41,293 bases of DNA from DATARH01 sp035309005 (GCA_035309005.1 DATGFP010000142.1:1-41293), one strand, 5' to 3'. Positions 15,649 to 24,109 are shown, counted from the stretch's first letter. The notes: a model not told the origin generated them from the letters alone. Translations and numbers: made by a program.

Positions 15649-17271
15649 CTAGGCGGCGGCGCGGATCGCGGCGCGCTTGACGTCGCTGCCGACGAACGGC
15701 TCGAACGGGGTGAAGTTCTTCTCGAAATTGCCGCGCAGGCTGCGTGCGGTCTCGTCGTAGGCGGTCTTGTTCGACCAGGTGCCGCGCGGGTCGAGCACGG
15801 TAGGCGGCAGGTCGGCGCAGGTTTCCGGCACGAGGAAGCCGAAATTGGGGTCCTGGCGCATCGGGGCGGCGGCGAGGCTGCCGTCGAGCGCGGCGCGCAA
15901 CAGTGCCCTGGTATGGGCGATCGCCATGCGCTTGCCGACCCCGTAGGCGCCGCCCGACCAGCCGGTGTTGACGAGCCAGCAATCCGATTTGTAGCGGGCG
16001 ATGCGCTCGCCGAGCATCTTGGCGTATTCCGAGGGATGGCGCGGCATGAACGGCGCGCCGAAGCAGGTCGAGAACACCGCCTTCGGCTCCTTGCCGAGGC
16101 CGACTTCGGTGCCGGCGACCTGCGCGGTATAGCCCGACAGGAAATGATACATCGCCTGCTCGGCCGAGAGCTTGGCAATCGGCGGCATGACGCCGAAGGC
16201 GTCGCAGGTCAGCATCACGACGTTTTTCGGATGCGGCGCCATGCCGTGCTCGTCGGCGTTGGGGATGAAGTCGAGCGGATAGCAGGCGCGCGTGTTTTCG
16301 GTCAGGTTGTCGTCGTCGACATCGGGCATCCGCGAGATCGAGTCGAGCACGACGTTTTCCAATACCGTGCCGAACCGGGTGATCGTCGCATAGATCTCGG
16401 GCTCGGCCTTCGGCGACAGATTAATCACCTTGGCGTAGCAGCCGCCCTCGAAATTGAAGATGCCGCGGGGGCTCCAGCCGTGCTCGTCGTCGCCGATCAG
16501 GGTGCGCGAATGGTCGGCCGACAGCGTCGTCTTGCCGGTGCCGCTGAGGCCGAAGAAGATCGCGCAATCGCCCTTCGGCCCGACATTGGCCGAGCAGTGC
16601 ATCGGCAGGACGTCGCGGGCCGGCAGCACGAAGTTGAGATAGCCGAACACCGATTTCTTGATCTCGCCGGCATAGCGCGTGCCGCCGATCAAGACGAAGC
16701 CGGTGGCGAAGTTCACCAGGACGATGGTCTCCGAACGGACCCCGTCGAGCTCCGGGATCGCGCGGAAATCGGGCGCGTGGAGGATCGTGAAGGCCGGCTT
16801 GAAATCGGGCAATTCGGCCGGGTGCGGTCGGATAAACATGTTGCGGGAGAACAGGTTCGGCCAGGCGGCGTCGTTGATCACCCGCACCGGCAGCCGATAT
16901 TCCGGATCGGCCCCGGCGTAGAGGTCCTGGACGAACAGCTCCTTGCCCTGCAGGTAGGCCAGCATCCGCTGCTGCAGGCTGTCGAACCGCGCCGGCTCGA
17001 TCGGCTGGTTGATGTCGCCCCACGCGACCGTATCTTGCGTCCCCGGTTCCTTGACGATGTATTTGTCGCGCGGCGAGCGGCCGGTGTGCCGGCCGGTGTT
17101 GACGACAAAGCTGCCGCCGAGCCCGAGGACGCCCTCGCCGCGCCGCACCGCATGCTCGTAAAGGTGCGGCGCCGTCAGGTTCCAGTGCACGTTGCCGAAA
17201 TGGCGCATGCCCTGCTCACCGAGGCCGAAGCGGGGCGTGCGGGCTGCCAACGGTTTATCCGCCTGGTCCAA
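15649..17271 (-). CDS. pckA: phosphoenolpyruvate carboxykinase (ATP)
   Basis: Converts oxaloacetate and ATP to phosphoenolpyruvate and CO2, the first committed step of gluconeogenesis from TCA acids. The 540-residue protein has the ATP-type signatures: the kinase P-loop FFGLSGTGKTTLS, the metal-binding IGDDEHGW, RHTGRSPRDKYIV near the N terminus, and NTGWSGGAYGVGKR with the active-site Lys/Arg region. The start is TTG at 17271, supported by AGGAGG 5 nt upstream on the minus strand. It is oriented away from chvI/chvG, a placement widely conserved in alphaproteobacteria, where ChvI is known to affect pckA expression in some rhizobia. A HugZ-like gene lies upstream on the same strand. Confidence 0.97.
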   Translation of the reverse strand: MDQADKPLAARTPRFGLGEQGMRHFGNVHWNLTAPHLYEHAVRRGEGVLGLGGSFVVNTGRHTGRSPRDKYIVKEPGTQDTVAWGDINQPIEPARFDSLQQRMLAYLQGKELFVQDLYAGADPEYRLPVRVINDAAWPNLFSRNMFIRPHPAELPDFKPAFTILHAPDFRAIPELDGVRSETIVLVNFATGFVLIGGTRYAGEIKKSVFGYLNFVLPARDVLPMHCSANVGPKGDCAIFFGLSGTGKTTLSADHSRTLIGDDEHGWSPRGIFNFEGGCYAKVINLSPKAEPEIYATITRFGTVLENVVLDSISRMPDVDDDNLTENTRACYPLDFIPNADEHGMAPHPKNVVMLTCDAFGVMPPIAKLSAEQAMYHFLSGYTAQVAGTEVGLGKEPKAVFSTCFGAPFMPRHPSEYAKMLGERIARYKSDCWLVNTGWSGGAYGVGKRMAIAHTRALLRAALDGSLAAAPMRQDPNFGFLVPETCADLPPTVLDPRGTWSNKTAYDETARSLRGNFEKNFTPFEPFVGSDVKRAAIRAAA

Positions 17272-17414
17272 GCTTTCCTCCTGTGTCGTCCCGCCTGCTA
17301 TGCATCAGGCGTGCCGTCGCTGTCGCTTAACGATTGAGCGGCAAGATAAACTGCCCGGAGAGCCCCGGCAAGCAACGCGATTGCGGCAAAACCGGCGCTG
17401 CCGGCCGCGCCGGG

Positions 17415-18209
17415 TCAGGCGGACGGCGGCGCGGCGCGGGCGGTCTCGGCCAGCGCCGCGAGGACGCGCCGCGCTGCCGCCGGGGTCAGCACCGGCGCGG
17501 CGAAATCGAGCCGCGTGGTCTCGCCGCCGCCCTCGCTCGAGCGGCGCAGATCGAGCCCCTCCGGGTCGATGCCGGTCATCCGCCAGTCGCTCCCGCCGCG
17601 CCCCAGGAGACGAGTGGCGTAAAGCGCGAGCGCATCGGCGTGGTCGGCGTTCATGTGGGCGATGATCTCCGCCTCGGCCGCAGCGAGCCGCGGCGCCGGC
17701 GCGGCGCGCAGGTCCGGGGCATCGAGCCAGGCGATCCGGCCGAAGCCGGCGACCAGGTGACCGCGCTCGACGACCACCCGATAGAAGTGGAAATCGGCGA
17801 AACCGGCGTAGGCGGCGCTTTCCGGATGGCGTGCGGCAAAGCGCGCCGCGGCCCGCGGATCGGCGCACCGCTCGGCTCGGCCGATAATTGTCAGTCGCGC
17901 CGCGGCGAGCGGGTCGGGCCGGTCCGCGCCCTCGTCGAACAGCAGCGAGACGCTGGGTTCCGCCAGCAGGTTCCTTGTGTGCTGGGCCAGATCGGAGAGC
18001 AGCAGGAGCGGGCTCGCGTCATGCTCGCAAGCGCTCGCGACGAGCGAGACGTAAGGCCGGCCGGCGGAGAGGGTGGCCAAGGCGGCGTGGCCCCGGCCGC
18101 GGATCAGCCGCCGCGCCAGCGCCCCGCGCGCCGCCGGATCGTCGGCTTCAGTCACGGCGAGCGGCATTGCATCGCCACAATCCGGCTCCGTCGAAGACTT
18201 GGACGTCAT
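17415..18209 (-). CDS. HugZ-like pyridoxamine-5'-phosphate-oxidase-fold protein with DUF2470 domain
   Basis: A 264-residue protein with a split-barrel flavin- or heme-binding domain (about 28-165; motifs ATLSAGRPYVSLVA and LLLLSDLAQHTRNL) and a C-terminal DUF2470/HugZ-type domain starting EIIAHMNADHADAL (181-194). In that last motif H185 and H190 are the sort of residues that bind heme in HugZ relatives. Members act in heme use or as flavin/F420-type oxidoreductases, so the exact reaction is open. Of the possible starts I use ATG at 18209; ATG at 18167 is also reasonable, and neither has a strong Shine-Dalgarno. It is cotranscribable with pckA (143-nt gap) and divergent from chvI. Confidence 0.82.
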   Translation of the reverse strand: MTSKSSTEPDCGDAMPLAVTEADDPAARGALARRLIRGRGHAALATLSAGRPYVSLVASACEHDASPLLLLSDLAQHTRNLLAEPSVSLLFDEGADRPDPLAAARLTIIGRAERCADPRAAARFAARHPESAAYAGFADFHFYRVVVERGHLVAGFGRIAWLDAPDLRAAPAPRLAAAEAEIIAHMNADHADALALYATRLLGRGGSDWRMTGIDPEGLDLRRSSEGGGETTRLDFAAPVLTPAAARRVLAALAETARAAPPSA

Positions 18210-18321
18210 ATGATCGACAAAATCATGCTCTCTCGCCACCGACAACCGGCAGGTTACAGCACCGGGCGACATCGCGTCGCGCCGAATAGCTTTGCTCGAC
18301 GCCCTTTGTGTTTGCCGCCGA

Positions 18322-18340
18322 GCCGCCATATTTAGGCGGC
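18322..18340. promoter_or_regulatory. inverted repeat in the hugZ-like/chvI divergent region
   Basis: A perfect 6-bp inverted repeat GCCGCC-ATATTTA-GGCGGC lies 57 nt before the chvI start. The AT-only loop includes TATTTA, which could be a weak -10 with TTGTGT at 18306-18311 (17-nt spacer). It could be an operator or simply a hairpin. Low confidence. Confidence 0.3.
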
Positions 18341-18396
18341 AGACGTTGCGGCCGGGCGGCGCGCCCGCCGGCGCAGCGGATTTTGGGGGATCTGCC

Positions 18397-19095
18397 GTGA
18401 CAAGCACGATTGCTCTGGTCGACGACGACCGCAACATCCTGACTTCGGTATCGATGGCGCTCGAGGCGGAGGGGTTCGCGGTGCGCTGTTACGCCGACGG
18501 CGCCGAAGCCTTGCAGGCGATGACCGCGCAGCCGGTCGATCTGGCCGTGCTCGACATCAAGATGCCGCGCATGGACGGGATGAAGCTGCTCGAGCAGTTG
18601 CGCAAGCAAAGCCAGATCCCAGTGATTTTCCTGACCTCGAAGGACGACGAGGTCGATGAGTTGATCGGCCTCACGATGGGCGCCGACGACTACATCAAGA
18701 AGCCGTTTTCGCAACGGCTGCTGATCGCCCGCATCCAGGCGCTGATCCGCCGCGGCGAACTGGCGCGCGAGCGCGAGGAGATCCAGGGCGAGCCGGTCAT
18801 CGTGCGTGGCCAGATGACCTTGGATCCGGCGCGGCATCAGTGCACCTGGCGCGCCGATCCGGTCGAGCTGACCGTCACCGAGTTCCTCATCCTCAGATCA
18901 TTGGCGCAGCGGCCCGGCCACGTCAAAAACCGCGACCAGCTGATGGACGCGGCCTATGGCGAGCACATCTATGTCGACGATCGGACGATCGACAGCCACA
19001 TCAAGCGCTTGCGCAAGAAATTCAAGGCGATTGATGCGGAATTCGCCCAGATCGAAACCCTCTATGGCGTCGGCTATCGATATCGCGACCGCTGA
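18397..19095 (+). CDS. chvI: response regulator ChvI (OmpR family)
   Basis: The transcription factor of the ChvG-ChvI two-component system, which controls envelope, acid-stress and central-carbon genes in alphaproteobacteria. The 232-residue protein has a receiver domain (acidic pocket D9-D11, phospho-acceptor D53 in LAVLDIKMPRMDG, and a conserved K in DDYIKKPF) and a winged-helix DNA-binding domain (about 135-232) with LTVTEFLILRSLAQRPG and DDRTIDSHIKRLRKKF. GTG at 18397 is chosen because GGGGGA lies 6 nt upstream and the receiver begins at once. It overlaps the start of chvG by 32 nt and sits beside pckA, a conserved arrangement. Confidence 0.93.
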   Translation: MTSTIALVDDDRNILTSVSMALEAEGFAVRCYADGAEALQAMTAQPVDLAVLDIKMPRMDGMKLLEQLRKQSQIPVIFLTSKDDEVDELIGLTMGADDYIKKPFSQRLLIARIQALIRRGELAREREEIQGEPVIVRGQMTLDPARHQCTWRADPVELTVTEFLILRSLAQRPGHVKNRDQLMDAAYGEHIYVDDRTIDSHIKRLRKKFKAIDAEFAQIETLYGVGYRYRDR

Positions 19096-20839
19096 GGCGG
19101 GCGAGCCCGCCGTACGCGAGGCCCCGGCCGGCCGGCCGCAACTCGCCGCTCCCGGCCCGGAGAGCGGCGGCGAACGGCCGTCGGGGGCAGCGGCCCCGGG
19201 CGGGCGCCGGCGTGTCTTGAGGCTGGCGGCCGGGCGCCGCGGGGCTTGGCTCGGTTGGCGCCGCTGGCCTTCGGTCTCGCCGCTGACCCGGCGCATCGTC
19301 GCCGTCAACGTGCTGCCGCTGGCGCTGCTCGCGGTCGGTTTTCTCTATCTCGGCAAATTCGAGGGCAGCCTGATCGGGCAGCAGATCGAGTCGCTGCACA
19401 CCCAAGGCGAGATTTTCGCCGCCGCGCTCAGCGAAGGGGCGGTGCTGGACTCGGCCGACGAGGGCGAGGTGCTGCTGCCGGACCTTGCGCGGCAGATGAT
19501 GCGCCGCCTCGTCGAGCCGACCCAGACTCGCGCCCGGCTGTTCGATACCCACGGCCGGCTGATTGCCGACAGCCGGCTGTTGCTCGGGCCCGGTCGCAAC
19601 TCGGGCGCGGACCATCCGCCTTCATACAAGGGGCTGGCGGACTGGATCTACAGCGCGATCGCCGACCTGCTGCCGAGCCGCAGCAAGCGCCCGGCCTATC
19701 GCGAAGGCGACACCGCCGCGGTTTACACCGAGGCTGCGGAGGCGTTGCACGGCGCCAGCGGGTCGGCGGTGCGCTCCGACCCGGAAACCGGCGGCCTCGT
19801 CATCAGCGTCGCGGTTCCGCTGCAGCGCTACAAGCAGGTGCTGGGCGCGGTGATGCTATCGACCAGCAACCGCGAAATCGAGGACGAACTGCGCACCGTG
19901 CGGCTTGAGCTGATGCGCATCTTCGGCGTGACGCTGCTCGTGACGGTGATGCTGTCGCTCTACCTCGGCGGGACGATCGCCCGGCCGATCCGGCGCCTCG
20001 CAATCGCGGCGCAACGGGCGCGCGGCCGCGGCGCCCGGATCGAAATCCCCGAAATCACCGGACGCAACGACGAGATCGGCCGATTGGCCGGCTCGCTGCG
20101 CGAGATGACCGACGCGCTGTGGCAGCGGATGAGCGCGATCGAGAGCTTTGCCGCCGACGTCGCGCACGAGATCAAGAACCCGCTATCCTCGCTGCGCAGC
20201 GCGGTCGAGACCGCCGCCCGCATCGACGATCCGGCCAAGCAGCGCCAGCTGATGGCGATCATCCAGGACGACGTCGAGCGGCTCGACCGGCTGATTACCG
20301 ACATCTCCGACGCGTCCCGGCTCGACGCCGAGCTGAGCCGCCTCGAATTGTCGCCGACCGATATCGCGGCGATGCTGCGGGCGCTGACCGACATGCACGA
20401 GGCGACCAGGGCCGAGGGATCGCCGCGCTTGGTGCTCGACCTGCCGGCCGGCCGGCCGCTGATCGTGCCCGGCATCGAGAGCCGCCTGTCGCAGGTCTTC
20501 CTCAACGTCATCGCCAACGCCGTCTCGTTCAGCCCGCCCGACGGCGAGATCCGCATCCGCGCGGTGCGCGACGGCCGTGCTGTGCTAGTAAGCGTCGAGG
20601 ATCAGGGCCCCGGCATCCCGGAGGACAAGTTGACCGCGATCTTCGACCGCTTCTACAGCGAGCGGCCGGCTGGCGAGAAATTCGGCACGCATTCGGGGCT
20701 CGGCCTGTCGATTTCCCGGCAGATCGTCGAAGCCCATCGCGGCCGCATCTGGGCCGAGAACCGTACCGACGCGGCGGCTACCGGCAAGCATGCGGTGTGC
20801 GGCGCGCGGTTTCTGATCCGTCTGCCGGCCGAACCATGA
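19064..20839 (+). CDS. chvG: sensor histidine kinase ChvG
   Basis: The membrane sensor partner of ChvI, about 591 residues from ATG 19064, which overlaps the end of chvI. The N-terminal cytoplasmic stretch is long, low in complexity and rich in Ala/Pro/Arg (about 1-65). After it come a membrane segment (IVAVNVLPLALLAVGFLYL), a periplasmic sensing domain (about 95-280), a second membrane segment (IFGVTLLVTVMLSLYLGG), and HAMP. The catalytic part has the H-box FAADVAHEIKNPLSSL with the phospho-accepting His, the N-box FLNVIANAVSF, and G-boxes EDQGPGIPED and GLGLSISRQIVEAH. Length and layout match ChvG/ExoS. A later TTG start cannot be excluded. It is followed after 10 nt by hprK. Confidence 0.93.
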   Translation: MASAIDIATAEAGEPAVREAPAGRPQLAAPGPESGGERPSGAAAPGGRRRVLRLAAGRRGAWLGWRRWPSVSPLTRRIVAVNVLPLALLAVGFLYLGKFEGSLIGQQIESLHTQGEIFAAALSEGAVLDSADEGEVLLPDLARQMMRRLVEPTQTRARLFDTHGRLIADSRLLLGPGRNSGADHPPSYKGLADWIYSAIADLLPSRSKRPAYREGDTAAVYTEAAEALHGASGSAVRSDPETGGLVISVAVPLQRYKQVLGAVMLSTSNREIEDELRTVRLELMRIFGVTLLVTVMLSLYLGGTIARPIRRLAIAAQRARGRGARIEIPEITGRNDEIGRLAGSLREMTDALWQRMSAIESFAADVAHEIKNPLSSLRSAVETAARIDDPAKQRQLMAIIQDDVERLDRLITDISDASRLDAELSRLELSPTDIAAMLRALTDMHEATRAEGSPRLVLDLPAGRPLIVPGIESRLSQVFLNVIANAVSFSPPDGEIRIRAVRDGRAVLVSVEDQGPGIPEDKLTAIFDRFYSERPAGEKFGTHSGLGLSISRQIVEAHRGRIWAENRTDAAATGKHAVCGARFLIRLPAEP

Positions 20840-20849
20840 CCAACCAGCG

Positions 20850-21311
20850 ATGACAAACGAGCCGAGATGGACGCTGATCCACGCGACCGCGGTCGCGCTC
20901 GACGGTCACGCGGTGCTGCTGCGCGGCCATCCCGGCGCCGGCAAATCCGATCTGGCGCTGCGACTGATTGACGCCGGTGCACGGCTCGTCGCCGACGATC
21001 AGAGCCAGCTGTGCCGGCGCGGCGATTCGCTGATCGTGCGCTCCCCGCCGGCGATTTCCGGGATGATCGAGGTGCGCGGCGTCGGCATCCTGCGGGTCGA
21101 GCCGCTCTCCGAGGCGGCGGTCGCGCTGGTCGTCGATCTGGTGCCGCGCGAGCGGATCGAGCGCATGCCCGAGCGCCGCCGCGAGACGCTTCTTGGGCTT
21201 TCTCTGCCGCTGATCGCGATGGCGCCGTTCGATGCGTCGGCGCCGGCCAAGCTGCGCCTCACGGTGCGCGCGTTTACCGCGGCGGGACTTACCGCTATGC
21301 TCCCCGAATGA
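20850..21311 (+). CDS. hprK: HPr kinase/phosphorylase, short alphaproteobacterial form
   Basis: Phosphorylates HPr on its regulatory serine. The 153-residue protein is only the catalytic P-loop domain: Walker A RGHPGAGKSDLAL (about 27-39), the VADDQSQL segment with the family's acidic pair, and the IEVRGVGILRVE signature. The N-terminal domain of Firmicutes HprK (total about 310 aa) is absent, as is normal for alphaproteobacteria, where this form links HPr to the ChvG/ChvI neighbourhood. ATG at 20850 follows chvG closely. The probable target serine is S64 of the HPr encoded about 0.7 kb downstream. Confidence 0.93.
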   Translation: MTNEPRWTLIHATAVALDGHAVLLRGHPGAGKSDLALRLIDAGARLVADDQSQLCRRGDSLIVRSPPAISGMIEVRGVGILRVEPLSEAAVALVVDLVPRERIERMPERRRETLLGLSLPLIAMAPFDASAPAKLRLTVRAFTAAGLTAMLPE

Positions 21312-21388
21312 CGAGCGACGGTGTCGCCGGCACCGCAGGCGAATGTCGTTGGGAGGCCGGCGCGCGGTTCGGCGCGGGCGGCCGTTGA
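21308..21388 (+). CDS. possible 26-residue peptide coupled to hprK
   Basis: An ATGA overlap with the hprK stop opens a 26-codon frame (MTSDGVAGTAGECRWEAG...). The peptide has no recognisable domain. In related bacteria rapZ follows hprK here, so this may be only chance or the relic of a lost gene. Very tentative. Confidence 0.15.
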   Translation: MTSDGVAGTAGECRWEAGARFGAGGR

Positions 21389-21557
21389 TGAAGTGTGATG
21401 ACGAACGGCTCGCGCGGCGCTATATCGAGCCCGCATACCCTCATACTCACGCCGGGATTTCCCCCAGTTCCCCCCGGCGCGAGCGGCAAGTGGCCCCTGC
21501 CCTGCGCAACTCCTCGCCCCTCCTGAGAATGAACGCGGCCCCGACGAGGCGACCCCG

Positions 21558-21965
21558 GTGATCGGGATGGTCCTGGTCACGCATGGGCGGCTGGCCGCGG
21601 AGTTCGTCGCTGCCTTGGAGCACGTCGTCGGCGCGCAGGCGCAGATCGCCGCAGTCTGCATCGGCCCCGACGACGACATGGAGGCGCGCCGGCAGGATAT
21701 TCTCGGCTCGATCGCCAAGGTCGACAGCGGCGACGGCACGGTGCTGCTGACCGACATGTTCGGCGGCACGCCGTCCAACCTCGCGATCTCGGTGATGGAT
21801 CGCGGCAAGGTCGAGGTCATCGCCGGCGTCAACCTGCCGATGCTGATCAAGCTGGCGAGCCTGCGCCAGAGCGAAACCCTGGAGCGCGCGGTGCTCGGGG
21901 CGCAGGAAGCCGGGCGCAAATACATCAACGTCGCCTCGCAATTGCTGGCGGATGCGCGGCGGTGA
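21558..21965 (+). CDS. manX: PTS EIIA(Man)-type phosphocarrier protein
   Basis: A cytoplasmic phosphoryl carrier of the mannose-class EIIA fold, 135 residues. The phosphorylated histidine is H9 in MVLVTHGRLA, and the family motif TVLLTDMFGGTPSNLA is present at about residues 55-71. No IIB, IIC or IID genes are nearby, so as in other alphaproteobacteria it probably regulates rather than transports sugar. The start is GTG at 21558. The stop overlaps the ptsH start in a GTGA arrangement, implying translational coupling. Confidence 0.93.
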   Translation: MIGMVLVTHGRLAAEFVAALEHVVGAQAQIAAVCIGPDDDMEARRQDILGSIAKVDSGDGTVLLTDMFGGTPSNLAISVMDRGKVEVIAGVNLPMLIKLASLRQSETLERAVLGAQEAGRKYINVASQLLADARR

Positions 21966-22282
21966 GCCCCGACGGCGACCCCGGCAAGCTCCCCGGCGCG
22001 GCGTCGAGCGCCGTTACGGTCCGGCGCACCTGCGAGATCTGCAACCTGAAAGGGCTGCACGCGCGCGCCGCGGCCCGCTTCGTCAAGACCGCGGGCCAGT
22101 TCGACGCCGAAATCTGGGTGCGCAAGAACGGCACGGCGGTCTCCGGCCGGTCGATCATGGGGCTGATGATGCTCGCCGCGGCGGCCGGCGCGATGATCGA
22201 GATCACCGCAACCGGGCGCGACGCGGCGTTGGCGGTGGAGTCGCTCGCCCGCCTGATCGACTGCAAGTTCGATGAGGATTGA
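21962..22282 (+). CDS. ptsH: HPr phosphocarrier protein
   Basis: The central phosphocarrier of the phosphorelay. It is phosphorylated by Enzyme I on H33 (in NLKGLHARAAARFVKTA) and probably by HprK on S64 (in SGRSIMGLMML). At 106 residues it is longer than the usual 85-90 because of an N-terminal extension of about 18 residues before the first strand (VTVRRTCEI). GTG at 21962 overlaps the EIIA stop. An internal start that would trim the extension is not obvious. The 3' end overlaps the Enzyme I gene by 11 nt. Confidence 0.95.
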   Translation: MSPDGDPGKLPGAASSAVTVRRTCEICNLKGLHARAAARFVKTAGQFDAEIWVRKNGTAVSGRSIMGLMMLAAAAGAMIEITATGRDAALAVESLARLIDCKFDED

Positions 22283-24068
22283 CGAGACCCCCGCGGCCAC
22301 CTCCTCGGGGAATGAGCAGCGGCTGACCGGGATCGGCGTCTCGCCGGGCATTGCAATCGGGCCGGCTTATCTCGGCGACCGCGGCGAATTGCCGGTGCGC
22401 GAGAGCCGGATCGCCGAATCCGGAATCGACGCCGAGCGCGCCCGCTTTACCGATGCGGTCGCGCTGTCGGTCAAGCAATTGCGCAAGCTGAAGACGCGTG
22501 CCACGGCGCTGCCGGGCTCGGCCGCCGACGAAATCGGCTATGTGCTCGACGCGCACCTGGCGATGCTGGCGAATTCGCGCCTGGTGCGTGGCGTGCATCA
22601 GCGCATCTCGCGCTCGCGCATCAACGCCGAGCGGGCGATCGAATTGGAGATCGAGGAGCTCGGCAAAACCTTCGCGGCGATGACCGACCGCTATCTCGCC
22701 GCCCGTATCGACGACATCCGCGTCGTCGGGGCGCGGCTCATCCGCAATCTGCTGAAAAAACCCTACGTCGCTTACGCCGGGCTGAGCGGCGGCGCGGTCA
22801 TCCTCGCCGAGGAGGTGACCCCGGCCGACACCGCCCTGATGGATCCGCGCCGGATCGCCGGCTTCGCCGCCGAATACGGCGGGCCGGAAGGCCACACCGC
22901 GATCATGGCGCGGGCGCTTGGCCTGCCGGCGGTCCTCGCGGTGCGCGGGCTCTTGGCGCGGGCGCACGCCGACACCAAGGTGGTGATCGACGGTTCCGCC
23001 GGAACAGTGATCTTCGACCCGTCGCCCGCGACGATCGAAGATTACCGCGAGCGCCACGCCGAGTTCACCCGCGAGCGGCGGCTCTTCGGCCGGCTGCGAC
23101 GGCTGCCGGCGGTGACCCGCGATGGCGTCGAGATCCGCCTTGAAGCAAACCTCGAATTGCCGATCGAACTCGAACAGGCGATGGCCAGCGGCGCCGCCGG
23201 GCTCGGCCTGGTGCGCACCGAATTTCTCTACATGAACCGCGAGGATTTGCCGAGCGAGGACGAGCAATACGAGTTCTTCGCCAGCCTGGTGCGCGGCATG
23301 GAGGGGCGTCCGGTGACGCTGCGCACGCTCGATGTCGGCGGCGACAAATTGCCCGAGGCGCTGGCGCAATACGCCGCCGCCGACACCGCCAACCCGGCGC
23401 TCGGGTTGCGCGCGATCCGTCTGTCGCTGAAGGAGCGCCGGCTGCTCGACTCGCAGCTCGCGGCGATGCTGCGCGCCGGCCGTCACGGCCCGGTGCGCAT
23501 CCTGCTTCCGATGATCTCGACGCTCGACGAATTGCGCCGCGCCCGCGAGGCGATGGAGCAGGTGGCGCGGCGCTTGCGCCGGCGCGGCGTCAAGATACCC
23601 GAGACGCTGCCGCCGCTCGGCGCGATGATCGAGGTGCCGGGCGCCGCATTGGCCGCCGATGCGCTGGCCGGCGAAGCCGATTTCTTCGCGGTCGGCACCA
23701 ACGATCTAATCCAGTACACGCTGGCGATCGACCGCAGCGACGAACAGGTCGCGCATCTTTACGACCCGCTGCATCCGGCGGTGCTGCGGCTGATCCAGTT
23801 CGCCATCGAGGCCGCGTCGCGCCGCCGCATTTCGATCAGCGTGTGCGGCGAAATCGCCGGCGAGCCGCGCTACGCCGCGCTGCTCCTCGGGCTCGGCCTG
23901 CGCGAATTGTCGATGTCGCCGCAGAACATCCCGCGGGTCAAGCAGCGCATCCGCAGCCTCGACATGGTCGCCGCGACAAGGCGCGCCCGCGCCATCATGG
24001 ACCAGGCCGATCCCAGCCGCATCGCGACCCTGCTCGACGATTTCAACGCGGCCGCCGAGCCGGCGTAA
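22272..24068 (+). CDS. ptsI: phosphoenolpyruvate-protein phosphotransferase (Enzyme I)
   Basis: Autophosphorylates from PEP and passes the phosphate to HPr. The 598-residue protein starts directly with the EI N-terminal domain (LTGIGVSPGIAIGPAYL) and lacks the N-terminal GAF domain of the nitrogen-type PtsP. The phospho-histidine is H208 in GGPEGHTAIMARALGLP. The PEP-binding barrel has GLVRTEFLYMNRE, the FFAVGTNDLIQYTLA motif, and the active-site Cys in SVCGEIAGEP. ATG at 22272 lies inside the end of ptsH. In many Rhizobiales EI is encoded elsewhere as PtsP, so a canonical-length EI in this operon is a lineage marker. Confidence 0.95.
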   Translation: MRIDETPAATSSGNEQRLTGIGVSPGIAIGPAYLGDRGELPVRESRIAESGIDAERARFTDAVALSVKQLRKLKTRATALPGSAADEIGYVLDAHLAMLANSRLVRGVHQRISRSRINAERAIELEIEELGKTFAAMTDRYLAARIDDIRVVGARLIRNLLKKPYVAYAGLSGGAVILAEEVTPADTALMDPRRIAGFAAEYGGPEGHTAIMARALGLPAVLAVRGLLARAHADTKVVIDGSAGTVIFDPSPATIEDYRERHAEFTRERRLFGRLRRLPAVTRDGVEIRLEANLELPIELEQAMASGAAGLGLVRTEFLYMNREDLPSEDEQYEFFASLVRGMEGRPVTLRTLDVGGDKLPEALAQYAAADTANPALGLRAIRLSLKERRLLDSQLAAMLRAGRHGPVRILLPMISTLDELRRAREAMEQVARRLRRRGVKIPETLPPLGAMIEVPGAALAADALAGEADFFAVGTNDLIQYTLAIDRSDEQVAHLYDPLHPAVLRLIQFAIEAASRRRISISVCGEIAGEPRYAALLLGLGLRELSMSPQNIPRVKQRIRSLDMVAATRRARAIMDQADPSRIATLLDDFNAAAEPA

Positions 24069-24080
24069 CGTCGGTCGGAT

Positions 24081-24109
24081 TTGACGACATAAAGATATCT
24101 TTATATGTT
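24081..24109 (+). promoter_or_regulatory. ahcY promoter with 16-bp perfect palindromic operator
   Basis: A TTGACG -35 element (24081-24086) and TATGTT -10 (24104-24109) are separated by 17 nt. The spacer is almost filled by the perfect palindrome ATAAAGATATCTTTAT (24089-24104). A repressor bound here would block RNA polymerase. The site resembles those of SahR, an ArsR-family regulator that senses S-adenosylhomocysteine and controls ahcY and methionine-cycle genes in proteobacteria; that identity is inferred. The region is strikingly AT-rich for this window. Confidence 0.65.

Noticed and set aside
15913..17337. 474-codon plus-strand frame opposite pckA
   Set aside because: It is antisense to a clear pckA, has no family-like motifs, is rich in Arg/Gly/Asp/His as expected for the opposite strand of GC-rich genes, and lacks a plausible ribosome site.
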